Shown: piece after piece, positions 44,547-53,484 of the stretch
Layout of the letters: every line of letters starts with the position of its first letter
Position numbering within the stretch: the first letter of the stretch is position 1
Source: an uncultured Campylobacter sp.
Lineage (GTDB): Bacteria; Campylobacterota; Campylobacteria; Campylobacterales; Campylobacteraceae
Reading direction: 5' to 3'
NCBI RefSeq assembly: GCF_937980635.1
Contig: NZ_CALJPG010000034.1
Coordinates: 1-61,038 of the forward strand
Length of the DNA: 61,038 nt
Translations under genes and position numbers: made by a program
The notes under the pieces: generated by a model
What the model was told of the DNA's origin: nothing
The model's database searches: none
Seen by the model: the letters and a program-made list of their open reading frames with translations, nothing else

Positions 44547-45311
44547 TTATGTGGTTTTAAAAAGATACCAATTCGGCGCAATTTTTTCTATCATTATAAA
44601 CTCGCTAGGACTCATTTGCGGCAGATCCGCCTCGTCTTGCACCCGCAAAAAGCCCACGGAGTTATCGGTGATCCCACCGATAAGCAGCATAAATTTTTTG
44701 CCCTCCGTCTCGGCGTGAGAGAGATGCAGGCTTTTGATCTCCGCCTTTGCGCGCTCGGGCTCGCCGCCGGCGTAAAGTTCATAAATTTTTTCAAATGCCG
44801 CTAGGTTTTGTTTCCCAAACTCCATAAGCTCTTTATCGGGCGCTAAGATTAGCTTTAAATTTACAATATCCGCATCGGTTCTTTGCTCAAACTCCCGTTT
44901 TTGCGCCTCGCTAAATTTTTCATATTCGCTTACGATGGCCTCAATAATAGCGGTTTGCGCTAAAACTCGCACGGCGTAGATCCCGTCATCCTTAGTATAG
45001 ACGTAAAGATCGAAGTGCTTCTCTTTAGAGCCCAAAAATACGTGAAAAATCTCGCTAAATTCGCTGCTGCGTCCAAGCGGAGCAACCGTGATTTCGCTAT
45101 AATTATCCGTCGCGTAGAATTTGCGCTTTAAATAGCTTCTCATCTCGCCTTTAAAATAAAGATTTTTATCGAAGTTTGCGTCGCTAAATAGCGAGCGGAC
45201 GAGCTCTTCGTTAGAGCTCGCGTTTAGGCTTAGCGCGCAGCTTGCACAAAATATGAGCGAGGCAAAAATTTTTGAAAATCCTGCTGTTTTAAAAAATCTG
45301 AATAAGCTCAA
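44547..45311 (-). CDS. Exported hypothetical protein, 254 residues
   Basis: Starts at TTG 45311 behind AAAGGT. A signal-peptide-like N-terminus (MSLFRFFKTAGFSKIFASLIFCASCALSLNASS) has two cysteines; cleavage after LNA is likely. The mature part is alpha/beta with many charged residues (KGEMRSYLKRKFYATDNYSEITV; PDKELMEFGKQNLAAFEKIYELYAGGEPERAKAEIK) and no recognised domain. An odd final block has SVGFLRVQDEADLPQMSPSEF. It stands alone between a HEAT-like gene and hemC. The export call is from the N-terminus only. Confidence 0.65.
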   Translation of the reverse strand: MSLFRFFKTAGFSKIFASLIFCASCALSLNASSNEELVRSLFSDANFDKNLYFKGEMRSYLKRKFYATDNYSEITVAPLGRSSEFSEIFHVFLGSKEKHFDLYVYTKDDGIYAVRVLAQTAIIEAIVSEYEKFSEAQKREFEQRTDADIVNLKLILAPDKELMEFGKQNLAAFEKIYELYAGGEPERAKAEIKSLHLSHAETEGKKFMLLIGGITDNSVGFLRVQDEADLPQMSPSEFIMIEKIAPNWYLFKTT

Positions 45312-45405
45312 AATTTAACCTTTGGAAATTTTATAAATTTAAAAAGTCCATAAATTCTGGAAATTTTAAAATTTTGCAAATTTTAAAACTCCGTAAATTT
45401 CGTTT

Positions 45406-46335
45406 TTATAGGCTCGCCATCTCTTCGGCGCGCGCGAGGAGCTGCTTTGCGCCCTTTTCGATAAAGCCGCGCGCAAGCTCTACGCCTACGCTTTGGTATT
45501 GCGATTTTTGCGCGACGATACTTTGGCGGATGCTTTCGCTGCCGTCGGGCAGGCCCACTATCGCGCTGATGTGGATGTTTTCGCCCTCAAGGCGCGCGTT
45601 GATGCCGATCGGCACCTGGCAGCCGCCCTCCAAAACCCTAACGAAATCCCGCTCCACGGTCGTTTCAATAATCGCGCGTTCATCTTTTAAAAATTCTATC
45701 GCGCGCAGGATTTGCGGCTCGTCCACTGCCTCGATGCCGAGCGCTCCTTGCCCCATCGCAGGGATCATCTGCGAGATTTCAAAGGGCGCTACGTGCTTTA
45801 CCTCGGCGCGTAAATTTAATCGGTTGATACCCGCCATCGCTAAGATGATCGCGTCGAATTCCCCGTCTTTGAGCTTTCTCAAGCGAGTTTGGACGTTACC
45901 GCGCAAGGAGATTATCTCTAAATCAGGTCGCATGCTAAGCAGCTGCATCTTGCGGCGAAGGCTCGTGGTGCCGACTTTTGCGCCGCGGGGTAGCTCGTCA
46001 AATTTAGAGTATTTTTCGCTGATCATCGCATCGCGCGCGTCCTCGCGCGCGCAGATCGCTGCTAGCACGAGCCCCTGCGGAAACTCCACGGGCACGTCTT
46101 TTAGGCTATGCACGGCGATATGTGCTTCGCCGCGAAGCATGCTCTCTTCAAGCTCTTTCGTAAAAAGCCCCTTGCCGCCGATCTTTGCAAGCGGCGTGTC
46201 TAAAATTTTATCGCCTTTGGTTTTCATGCTTTTTAGCTGCGCTTGGATGCCGCTAGCTTCAAGCAGCGATGCGATATGTTTGCTCTGCCATAGCGCAAGC
46301 ACGCTGCCGCGCGTAGCGATGATCAAATTTTTCAT
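45406..46335 (-). CDS. hemC: Porphobilinogen deaminase (hydroxymethylbilane synthase)
   Basis: A 309-residue cytoplasmic enzyme that condenses four porphobilinogens in haem synthesis. The N-terminus LIIATRGSVLALWQSKHIASLLEA, HSLKDVPVEFPQGL with the conserved Asp near 82, TTSLRRKMQLLSMRPDLEI, and the cofactor-binding cysteine in LEGGCQVPIGINA near residue 240 are all present. It overlaps the fxsA-like gene by 4 bases (ATGA). In C. jejuni, as I recall, hemC closely follows proS; here it lies 12 kb away, so this block has been rearranged. Confidence 0.95.
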   Translation of the reverse strand: MKNLIIATRGSVLALWQSKHIASLLEASGIQAQLKSMKTKGDKILDTPLAKIGGKGLFTKELEESMLRGEAHIAVHSLKDVPVEFPQGLVLAAICAREDARDAMISEKYSKFDELPRGAKVGTTSLRRKMQLLSMRPDLEIISLRGNVQTRLRKLKDGEFDAIILAMAGINRLNLRAEVKHVAPFEISQMIPAMGQGALGIEAVDEPQILRAIEFLKDERAIIETTVERDFVRVLEGGCQVPIGINARLEGENIHISAIVGLPDGSESIRQSIVAQKSQYQSVGVELARGFIEKGAKQLLARAEEMASL

Positions 46336-46784
46336 TTTTTCTCTCCTATGCTTTTTCGAATCTCGATTTCATTCTCTTCGATCACCTCAACGTCGATTAC
46401 GTCGTCGCTTGCGCGGCTGCGTCGCCAGAATTTTTGCTCTCTTTTTTCAGAATTTTCGCTGCTAGCGTTAAATTTAGGCACGTCGCTGGTGACGCAGTAA
46501 AACGACGCAGTGATTATGCAAACGCCCAAAATATCGCCGAAAATGCCAGGTGCAATGAGAAAAACGCCGCCTACGACGAAGCCCACGCCGCTTAGAATTT
46601 CACGCGGCGAGATTTTCATTAGATTAAAAAAGCCCATCCACGAGCGGTTTGCTACGATGTAACCGCCTAAAATCGCGCTTATGACGATCTCTACCGCATA
46701 CGCCGCAAATCCGTTTGCGCTTACGAAATAATAGGTCGTAAATGCCTCAATTATCAGATATGGAACGATCAAAAGCCTAAACAT
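46332..46784 (-). CDS. FxsA-family membrane protein
   Basis: A 150-residue inner membrane protein with about three to four hydrophobic segments in its first 105 residues (FRLLIVPYLIIEAFTTYYF, YAVEIVISAILGGYIVA, and SGVGFVVGGVFLIAPGIFGDILG, the last typical of FxsA). The cytoplasmic C-terminal tail is charged and S/N-rich (FNASSENSEKREQKFWRRS...VIDVEVIEENEIEI). ATG follows AAGGAAA. It is translationally coupled to hemC. Its role is not known beyond the family name (suppressor of F exclusion of phage T7). Confidence 0.85.
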   Translation of the reverse strand: MFRLLIVPYLIIEAFTTYYFVSANGFAAYAVEIVISAILGGYIVANRSWMGFFNLMKISPREILSGVGFVVGGVFLIAPGIFGDILGVCIITASFYCVTSDVPKFNASSENSEKREQKFWRRSRASDDVIDVEVIEENEIEIRKSIGEKK

Positions 46785-46849
46785 ATTTTTCCTTGAATTA
46801 TCGCTTTAAGCCGCGCCTCTTTAAAGACGCTAAAATTTAATCGCGGATT

Positions 46850-47324
46850 TTAGCAAATTCCGTCTGAATTTTTAATGTATCGCAGCAGCCCCTCGCAGCC
46901 ACGCTTGATATCTGTGTAGCAGCGCTCAAAATCGCGCGTGTAGTAGGGATCGGCGATTTGTAGGTGTTCGGAGGCGGTTAAATTTGAACCGCCGCTCTTT
47001 AAATTTAAGCCGGTTTGTTTTGCTGAGCCTTTGGAATTTTGCGCAGCGCATATTTTCATCATCCACGCAAAGAATTAGATCGTAGCGCTCGTAGTCCGCG
47101 GGCGTGACCTGCACGGCGCGATGCGCTACGAGCGGCACCTTTTGCTCTTTTAGCACGCGCTGCGTTTCGTAGTAGGGCGGCGAGCCGATCTCGTCGGCAT
47201 GCGTCGCCGCAGAATCCACGCTCACGCGCACACTTAGGCCGCTTTGATTAATAAAATTTTGCATCACGGATTGCGCTATCGGCGAGCGGCAGATGTTACC
47301 GTGACAGACAAAAAGTAGCCTCAC
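46850..47324 (-). pseudogene. Low-molecular-weight protein tyrosine phosphatase, frameshifted, with insertion
   Basis: The first frame (47324 to 46926) has the phosphatase loop VCHGNICRSPIAQ (residues 6-18; catalytic Cys7 and Arg13) and runs to CVDDENM. The second frame (47062 to 46850) begins at that point and continues with NSKGSAKQTGLNLKSGGSN..., then ADPYYTRDFERCYTDIKRGCEGLLRYI, which holds the general-acid aspartate of DPYY. A +1 shift between them near 47050 is needed. Between CVDDEN and ADPYY the normal ~25 residues are lengthened by an N/S/K-rich stretch. Read as given, the catalytic parts are on different polypeptides and the enzyme should be inactive. It follows lolA on the same strand. 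Confidence 0.75.
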
Positions 47325-47330
47325 GCGCGC

Positions 47331-47843
47331 CTACTGCGTGATGATGTCGTAGTTTTTGGGGATTGAAGGCTTAAAGATCGCCTCGTTTACCGGCGCGTTT
47401 TTGCGGACGTTACTTAGATTAATGACGACCTTATTGTCCATTTTGTCGGTATAGCTGATCTTGCTCGGCAGATCACCTTTTAGCTCGATTAGATATTTCA
47501 CGTCGTCGAAGCTTGCCTCATAAACGCCGTTTTTATTGGGTTTTGCGTTCGCCAAGATCGCTGTTAAATTCGGCGTTTCTTTGATATTTGTGATGATAGC
47601 CTGCTCGAGTTCGGGCTCGATTACTACGACCTTTGTGAAGCTAAAAAATATATTTTTTATCGTAGGGGTCTTGTAATGCCATACGGCGTGCTCTTTCGTG
47701 GCGCTAAAATCGCCGCCGTAGCTGATTTTCGCATCGTCGCTCTGCACGGTTTGCGAAAAATTTGCACTTAGCGTGTTGAATTCTATCCCGCTTGCGAATG
47801 CAAAAATGCAGCTTGCCGCTAAAGAAATAAGAGTTTTTTTCAT
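47331..47843 (-). CDS. lolA: Outer membrane lipoprotein carrier LolA
   Basis: A 170-residue periplasmic chaperone ferrying lipoproteins across the periplasm. A signal peptide (MKKTLISLAASCIFAFAS) precedes the LolA-like beta-barrel start FNTLSANFSQTVQSDDAKISYGGDFSATKEHAVWHYKTP, followed by KVVVIEPELEQAIIT. Length is a little under the usual 180-200, as in C. jejuni. It is divergent from secA with a TATAAT box upstream. A LolC/E-type permease lies on the other side of secA, an order I recall in C. jejuni. Confidence 0.88.
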   Translation of the reverse strand: MKKTLISLAASCIFAFASGIEFNTLSANFSQTVQSDDAKISYGGDFSATKEHAVWHYKTPTIKNIFFSFTKVVVIEPELEQAIITNIKETPNLTAILANAKPNKNGVYEASFDDVKYLIELKGDLPSKISYTDKMDNKVVINLSNVRKNAPVNEAIFKPSIPKNYDIITQ

Positions 47844-47876
47844 AAATTTTGCCTTTATTTTTGAAAATTTGCGCGT

Positions 47877-47882
47877 ATTATA
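47877..47882 (-). promoter_or_regulatory. -10 box of lolA
   Basis: Reads GC-TATAAT on the minus strand, 34 bases upstream of the lolA ATG. No convincing -35. The secA promoter was not identified with confidence in the same spacer. Confidence 0.5.
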
Positions 47883-47962
47883 GCCGTTTTTCTAGGATTT
47901 AATTAAATAGAAACTAAAAATATGTTAATATGCGCGGTTAAAATTTAAAACTAAGGTTTGAG

Positions 47963-50581
47963 ATGTTTAAAAAGGTCATCCATGGGATTTTCGGTACTAA
48001 AAACGATAGGATCGTCAAACAATACGCCAAGCGCGCAGCGCAGATCAGTGCGCTTGAAGAAAACTACGCGGCAATGGACGATGCGACGCTTAAGGCGGAA
48101 TTCGAAGCGTTAAGAGCGCAAGTTCGCGCAGGCGAAAAGAGCACGGATGACGTGCTTAACGAAGTGTTTGCTATCGTGCGAGAGGCTGGCAAAAGGGTGC
48201 TAAATATGCGTCACTTCGACGTTCAGCTGATAGGCGGTTTGGTGCTAAACGACGGCGCGATTGCCGAGATGAAAACGGGCGAAGGAAAGACCCTCGTAGC
48301 GACTTTGGCGGTAGTGCTAAATGCGATGGAGGGCAAGGGCGTTCACGTCGTGACCGTAAACGACTACCTAGCTAAGCGCGATGCCGCGCAAATGGGCGAG
48401 CTATATGAATTTTTAGGGCTTAGCACCGGTGTGATCGTAGGCGGCGAATACGACGACGCCAAGCGCAAGGCTGCATACGCGTGCGACATCACCTACGGCA
48501 CAAACAACGAGTTTGGCTTTGACTATCTGCGCGATAATATGAAATTTAGCGCGGATGAAAAGGTGCAGCGTGGGCATCATTTCGTAATCGTCGATGAAGT
48601 TGATAGTATTTTAATCGACGAAGCTAGGACGCCGCTAATCATCTCAGGTCCTACGAACCGCACTCTAGACGGCTACATCAAGGCAAATGAAGTAGCGCGC
48701 GCGATGATCCGCGGCGAGGCGCCAGCCGATCCGAAAGGCAAAGCTACGGGTGATTTTACCGTAGATGAGAAAAACCGCGCCGTTTTGATCACGGAGGCAG
48801 GAATTTCAAAAGCCGAGAAGCTTTTTGGCGTCGATAACCTCTATAGTCTCGAAAACGCCGTGCTTAGCCACTACCTTGATCAAGCGCTTAAGGCAAATTA
48901 TCTATTTGAAAAGGACGTGCACTACGTCGTGCGCGACGGGCAGGTCATAATCGTGGATGAATTTACGGGTCGCCTTAGCGAGGGTCGCAGATTCAGCGAA
49001 GGCTTGCACCAGGCGCTTGAAGCCAAAGAGGGCGTGCAGATTCAAGAGGAGAGCCAAACTCTTGCCGACATTACCTTTCAAAACTACTTCCGCCTTTACG
49101 AGAAGCTCGCCGGTATGACGGGTACGGCACAGACGGAAGCAACGGAATTTTCTCAAATTTACAAACTCGAAGTAGTCTCTATCCCTACGAATGTGCCGGT
49201 AATCAGAAAGGATCAAAACGATCTTATCTACAAAACCGAGCGCGAGAAATTTGATGCCGTCATAAATGAGATCAAGCGGCTAAATTCCAAAGGCCAGCCC
49301 GTGCTAGTGGGTACGGCGTCGATCGAAAAGAGCGAGAAGCTGCACGGGCTTTTAGTCAAAGAAAACATCGCGCACTCCGTGCTAAACGCCAAAAATCACG
49401 AGCGTGAAGCGCAGATCATCAAAGACGCAGGCGTAAAGGGTGCCGTAACGATCGCTACGAATATGGCGGGACGCGGCGTGGATATCCGCATAGACGATGA
49501 AGTGCGCGCTTTGGGTGGGCTGTATATTCTAGGTACCGAGCGCCACGAAAGTCGCCGCATCGATAATCAGCTCCGCGGACGAAGCGGACGCCAAGGCGAT
49601 CCGGGCGAGAGTAGATTTTTCTTAAGCTTGGAGGACAATCTGCTTAGAATTTTTGGCAGCGATAAGATTAAAAATATCATGGATCGCTTGGGTTTGAAAG
49701 ACGGCGAGCATATCGAATCAGGCATGGTTTCGCGTGCAGTAGAGAACGCGCAGAAAAAGGTCGAGAGTTTGCATTTTGAAGCGCGTAAAAATATCCTAGA
49801 ATACGACGACGTCGCAAACGAGCAGCGCAAGACGATCTATAAATATCGCAACGAGCTTTTGGACCCCGACTACGATCTGAAAGATAAAATCATTCAAAAC
49901 CGCGAGGAGTATATCTCTAGCGTGCTCGAGGAGCTTGAAATTTTCGACGGCGCAAATATCAAAGAGGTCGATAAATTCCCGATCGTCGCCAAAATCGCTC
50001 AAGAAACGGGCGAGGTGCTCGAAAACAGCGAGCTTGAGAAGGTCGATGATTTTAAGGAGCTAAAGGAAAAAATCATCGGCGCGCTTGCCGTTTCGTATGA
50101 AAACAAGATGGCGCCGATCGATCCGCAGCAGCGTAAAAGTATCGAAAAGATGCTTTATCTGCAGATCGTCGATCGCGACTGGCGGGAGCATCTGTATCAG
50201 ATGGATATCCTAAAAGCGGGCATCGGACTTCGCGGCTACAACCACAAAGACCCGCTTACGGAGTATAAAAAGGAGAGCTACAATCTCTTTATAGAGCTTG
50301 TAATGCGCCTCAAATCCGATAGCATCCGCTTGCTGCATTCGATCCAGTTTAAATCTAGGGAAGAGATCGAAGCCGAGCAGCGCGCGATGCAGGAGCGCAT
50401 GGAGAGCTCAAACGCCAAAGAACTCGCCGCTGCAAGCACGAATGAGGCTCAGCTAAAGGGTCCCGATGAGTTCGGCGACAAAAAGCCTAAGCGAAACGAT
50501 CCTTGCCCTTGCGGCAGCGGTAAAAAATACAAAGACTGCCACGGCAAGGGCGGTCCGAAAAAAGGCGGCTTTGCGAGGTAG
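47963..50581 (+). CDS. secA: Preprotein translocase ATPase SecA
   Basis: An 872-residue motor of the Sec pathway. Walker A is in MKTGEGKTLVATLAVVL near 100-116 and motif II VDEVDSILIDEARTPLIISG near 207-226. The preprotein-binding domain (about 230-370) and second nucleotide domain (TNMAGRGVDIRID, and HESRRIDNQLRGRSGRQGDPG with the arginine finger) are complete. The C-terminal zinc finger CPCGSGKKYKDCHGKGG binds SecB/phospholipid. Length is normal for Campylobacter and no low-complexity insert is present. ATG follows AAGGTTTG. Confidence 0.98.
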   Translation: MFKKVIHGIFGTKNDRIVKQYAKRAAQISALEENYAAMDDATLKAEFEALRAQVRAGEKSTDDVLNEVFAIVREAGKRVLNMRHFDVQLIGGLVLNDGAIAEMKTGEGKTLVATLAVVLNAMEGKGVHVVTVNDYLAKRDAAQMGELYEFLGLSTGVIVGGEYDDAKRKAAYACDITYGTNNEFGFDYLRDNMKFSADEKVQRGHHFVIVDEVDSILIDEARTPLIISGPTNRTLDGYIKANEVARAMIRGEAPADPKGKATGDFTVDEKNRAVLITEAGISKAEKLFGVDNLYSLENAVLSHYLDQALKANYLFEKDVHYVVRDGQVIIVDEFTGRLSEGRRFSEGLHQALEAKEGVQIQEESQTLADITFQNYFRLYEKLAGMTGTAQTEATEFSQIYKLEVVSIPTNVPVIRKDQNDLIYKTEREKFDAVINEIKRLNSKGQPVLVGTASIEKSEKLHGLLVKENIAHSVLNAKNHEREAQIIKDAGVKGAVTIATNMAGRGVDIRIDDEVRALGGLYILGTERHESRRIDNQLRGRSGRQGDPGESRFFLSLEDNLLRIFGSDKIKNIMDRLGLKDGEHIESGMVSRAVENAQKKVESLHFEARKNILEYDDVANEQRKTIYKYRNELLDPDYDLKDKIIQNREEYISSVLEELEIFDGANIKEVDKFPIVAKIAQETGEVLENSELEKVDDFKELKEKIIGALAVSYENKMAPIDPQQRKSIEKMLYLQIVDRDWREHLYQMDILKAGIGLRGYNHKDPLTEYKKESYNLFIELVMRLKSDSIRLLHSIQFKSREEIEAEQRAMQERMESSNAKELAAASTNEAQLKGPDEFGDKKPKRNDPCPCGSGKKYKDCHGKGGPKKGGFAR

Positions 50582-51186
50582 GCGCGGCGCTCGGTCGTAA
50601 GTATCGCGCGATCGGCGCTTTTCGACCTTGCTTTGTTTTTGTATTTGGCGGATCGGTCGAGGACGAAAGGCGTCATAAAAATTTTAAAGGGGAGTTTGAT
50701 CGCGAGGCGGCGCGGACAGAAATTTTAAAAGAGTTGATCGCGAGGCGGTGCGGACGGCGCGCAAAGCTTGCGCGATGAGGCGGAACTTTGGTTTTGAAAT
50801 TTTAAAATTTCAAAGCGCATTCAATGTTTTGTCGTATATTTTTCATGGCGCTGTTTCGGTGCTCTGTGCGGCAAAAACGTAAGCCAATCAGTGCGTGATA
50901 CTTAAATTTAGTGCATAGCTAGGATACTGCGCGACATTTGAAATTTTAAATTTATACGATTGCGGACGAGCTTACAAGCGAAATCAGCCTTAAATTTTAA
51001 GAATTTCAAAATTCTAAAGAGTTTTAAATTTCTAAAATTTTAAAGTTTCGAGGCATTTGAAATTTTAAAATTTAGAATTCGGGTTTAAAATTTCAAAGTT
51101 TTGGTAAAGAGGTCTGTTTGATTTGCCGTATCGGATATCTTGGGGCGAATTTCATTGCGTATAAATAGATTTCGGTGCGATTTTAA
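50582..51186. other. Gene-free spacer with 22-base direct repeat
   Basis: No gene between secA and the CRISPR-like repeats. A 22-base sequence beginning TTGATCGCGAGGCGG occurs at 50696-50717 and, with one mismatch, at 50734-50755. The centre (50800-51070) is AT-rich with many AAATTT words. Confidence 0.45.
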
Positions 51187-51395
51187 ATTTTTAAAACTCG
51201 CTGCGGTTTGAAACCGGCTAGCAATCAAGCAAAGTGCAAGAAACAATAGAGTAGAATTCTATCCCGTTGGGAGTTAAAGCTCATTTTCCACTATCTTTAA
51301 ATTTAACTTCAATTTTGTCCCGTTGGGATTTGAAACATTTCAAGAGTATTTAAAATTATAGTTCATACCTAGGTAAAATTCTATTTAGTTAAAAC
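51187..51395. repeat. Degenerate CRISPR-like repeat units (relic array?)
   Basis: Two clear units, 51254-51280 and 51310-51336, share an 11-base core TCCCGTTGGGA with a small dyad (CCC/GGG). Both have flanks of the form AATT(C/T)T...GTT(A)AA(A)GC or TTTGAAAC. A third candidate (51374-51395) has the same ends (AAAATTCTAT ... GTTAAAAC) but lacks the CCCGTTGGG core. A fourth (about 51187-51214) has TTTGAAAC only. Spacing is 56-66 bases, as in a repeat-spacer array, and the AAAC/AAGC ends resemble repeat ends of many arrays. No cas gene is seen in the window. This may be coincidence, but the shape is suggestive. Confidence 0.35.
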
Positions 51396-51508
51396 TTAGT
51401 ATCCCAAGGCGTGGAACCTGTTTTTGGAATTTTAAAATTCCAAAATACTTAAAATTTCACATAGAATTTAACGCTAAATTTTATGTGAAATTTTACAAGG
51501 ACGGCTTT

Positions 51509-52699
51509 TTGGTAAAGTATTTATTATTCAAATATCTCAGATTCGATCGCTCTCAGCCCTTCATTACGCTTTCGGCGCTGCTTGCGTTCTTAGGCGTCGG
51601 CGTGGGGCTTACGGTGCTCATCGTCGCAATGGCGATAATGAACGGCTTTGATAAAGAATTCGAGCGCAAGCTCTTTACGATGAACTACCCGATCACGATC
51701 CACAGCCACTTTCGCGGCGGCATTTCAAAAGACGACGTGGAGGGACTGCGGGCGGACTTCCCCGATCTGATCTTTAGCCCGTATATTAGCTCGCAAGTCA
51801 TCGCCAAAAGCGGCGAAAAGCTCGAGGGCGGGCTGATTTTCGGCGTAAATTTAAACGACGAAAAGCGCATCAACTCCGTCGTCGTAGCAGGCGCCAGAGA
51901 CGCCAATCTAACGGACTACGGCATTATGATAGGGCGCGGGATCAAGGACGAGTTTATGCTGGATGAGGGCAGCAAGATCACGATGATCTTTACGAAGAGC
52001 GATCCGGGCGGCTTTGCGCTAATCCCCAAGATGAAGCGTTTTGACGTACGCGCGGATTTCAGCTCGGGGTTGATCGCCTACGACAAGGCGTATTCCTACG
52101 CAGACGCAAGCGATCTAGCCAAAATTTTGGGCTACGACGAGGGAACATTCGACGGCGTGCATGTTTTTTCAAACGATCCGTTTAAAGATTTGGAGCGCAT
52201 CAAAAAAAGCCTCCCCGGCGGTGCTAGCGCCGTGGGCTGGTGGCAGCAAAACGGCAATTTTTTCAGCGCCCTTGCGCTTGAAAAGCGCGCGCTTTTCATC
52301 GTGCTGATGCTAATAATCCTAGTCGCGAGCCTAAATATCGTAAGCTCGCTTCTGATGACCGTGATGAACCGCCGCCAAGAGATCGCGCTTTTACTTAGCC
52401 TGGGAGCTAGTAAAAAGGAGGTTAAAAGGACCTTTTTCGCGCTGGGAGCCACTATCGGCGGCGGCGGCATCATATTCGGGCTCATTTTGGGCTTATTCGG
52501 CGTGTGGCTGCTCGGAAGCTTCGACATCGTAAATCTACCGGCCGATGTTTACGGAAGCTCGAAGCTGCCGATGGAGCTCTCGCTAGGCGATTTGGCGATG
52601 ATTTTAATTGGCGCGGTGCTTATCGTGGCGCTTTCGTCATGGTACCCGGCCAAAAAAGCCACACAGATCGACGTGCTGCAAACACTGCGCAACGAGTAA
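51509..52699 (+). CDS. LolC/LolE-type lipoprotein-releasing ABC permease
   Basis: A membrane subunit of an FtsX-like ABC transporter releasing lipoproteins to LolA. It has one N-terminal membrane helix (SALLAFLGVGVGLTVLIVAMAIMNGF, after KYLRFDRSQPFI), a long periplasmic domain (about 45-265) and three C-terminal helices (FIVLMLIILVASLNIVSSLLMTV; IGGGGIIFGLILGLFGVWLLG; DLAMILIGAVLIVALSSWYPA) with the typical NRRQEIALLLSLGASKKEV coupling region. I chose the TTG at 51509, giving MVKYLLFKYLRFD, as in C. jejuni; a GTG at 51485 is possible. No ATPase is adjacent. secA lies upstream. Confidence 0.87.
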   Translation: MVKYLLFKYLRFDRSQPFITLSALLAFLGVGVGLTVLIVAMAIMNGFDKEFERKLFTMNYPITIHSHFRGGISKDDVEGLRADFPDLIFSPYISSQVIAKSGEKLEGGLIFGVNLNDEKRINSVVVAGARDANLTDYGIMIGRGIKDEFMLDEGSKITMIFTKSDPGGFALIPKMKRFDVRADFSSGLIAYDKAYSYADASDLAKILGYDEGTFDGVHVFSNDPFKDLERIKKSLPGGASAVGWWQQNGNFFSALALEKRALFIVLMLIILVASLNIVSSLLMTVMNRRQEIALLLSLGASKKEVKRTFFALGATIGGGGIIFGLILGLFGVWLLGSFDIVNLPADVYGSSKLPMELSLGDLAMILIGAVLIVALSSWYPAKKATQIDVLQTLRNE

Positions 52700-53038
52700 A
52701 TTTAAACGCGGCGCTTTAAAATTCGGCGAAATTTTAAAATTCCAAAGCGGCGCGACTGTGTTTGGAGCGGTATTTTTCGGCGCGCAGGCGGAGACTGCGC
52801 GATCTTGCACGGCGCGCATCGCATAAAATTGCACTAAATACGATTTGCATCGCCAGAATTTTGATTTTTTCGCGAGATTATAAGCTGCGCGAAGTCTAAA
52901 TTTTGACGTAATTTGTGTCTTTGGAATTCGCCAAAATTTTAAATTCCAAAGTGGAGCAAATTTTTAGAGCGCTTTTCTAAATTTTGTAAAATTTCAAAAC
53001 CACTCAAAGATAAAATCATAAAGATTTTGAAAGGATCT
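52700..53038. other. AT-rich spacer
   Basis: No gene. Several AAATTTTA/AAATTCC words. Ends in the AAGGA site of the small lipoprotein gene. Confidence 0.4.
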
Positions 53039-53176
53039 ATGGTGCAAAAGATCGTTTTATTTCTGTGTGCGGCGCTGTTTATATGCGGCTACTCTAGGAG
53101 CGGACCGCAAGATGTCCCAAAGCCAGAGCAAAATAAGGCACCGAGCCACCATTATACAGGCTACTATTACGCATAG
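53039..53176 (+). CDS. Small lipoprotein, 45 residues
   Basis: ATG at 53039 follows GAAAGGATCT. The product begins MVQKIVLFLCAALFICGYSRSG: a charged residue, a hydrophobic stretch, then a lipobox ending LFIC, so Cys17 would be lipidated. The remaining ~28 residues are P/Q/H/Y-rich (PQDVPKPEQNKAPSHHYTGYYYA) and end at TAG 53176. Such tiny proline-rich lipoproteins resemble LptM, which begins with a CG.(K)GP-like motif after its lipidated cysteine; the match here (CGYSRSGP) is loose. It is small but has signal, lipobox and ribosome site in order. Confidence 0.65.
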   Translation: MVQKIVLFLCAALFICGYSRSGPQDVPKPEQNKAPSHHYTGYYYA

Positions 53177-53484
53177 CGTATATTGCGCAGCGGGCGGCGA
53201 TACGGAGCGTTTAACGGCGAGAAAATGGAAACATTGTAGTTCTTGCTCAAACAAGGCTTCAATTCAGCAATACAGCCTTAGCAGCGTTTCAGCTTGAATG
53301 TAGCGGCGCCAAGGCGTGTCCATCCGTCTATAATGACGATAAAATTTAAGGCTTATTTGAGCAGGCATAAATTCAGGACGAAATTCTTTTTTAAATTCTT
53401 TCAAATTCCCATAAAATCCCGCTGAATAAATCTAAATTTTATAAATTTTAGGGTAACATTCCCTATTTCTCAAAAAGGCTTTAA
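53177..53484. other. Spacer before folD
   Basis: 308 bases, nothing coding recognised. A 76-codon frame at 53067-53297 is an out-of-frame shadow of the lipoprotein region. A possible -10 (TAACAT, about 53453) lies upstream of folD. Confidence 0.35.

Noticed and set aside
45374..46465. 363-codon plus-strand ORF opposite hemC
   Set aside because: It is antisense to a clear hemC with all its motifs; long antisense frames are common in this composition.
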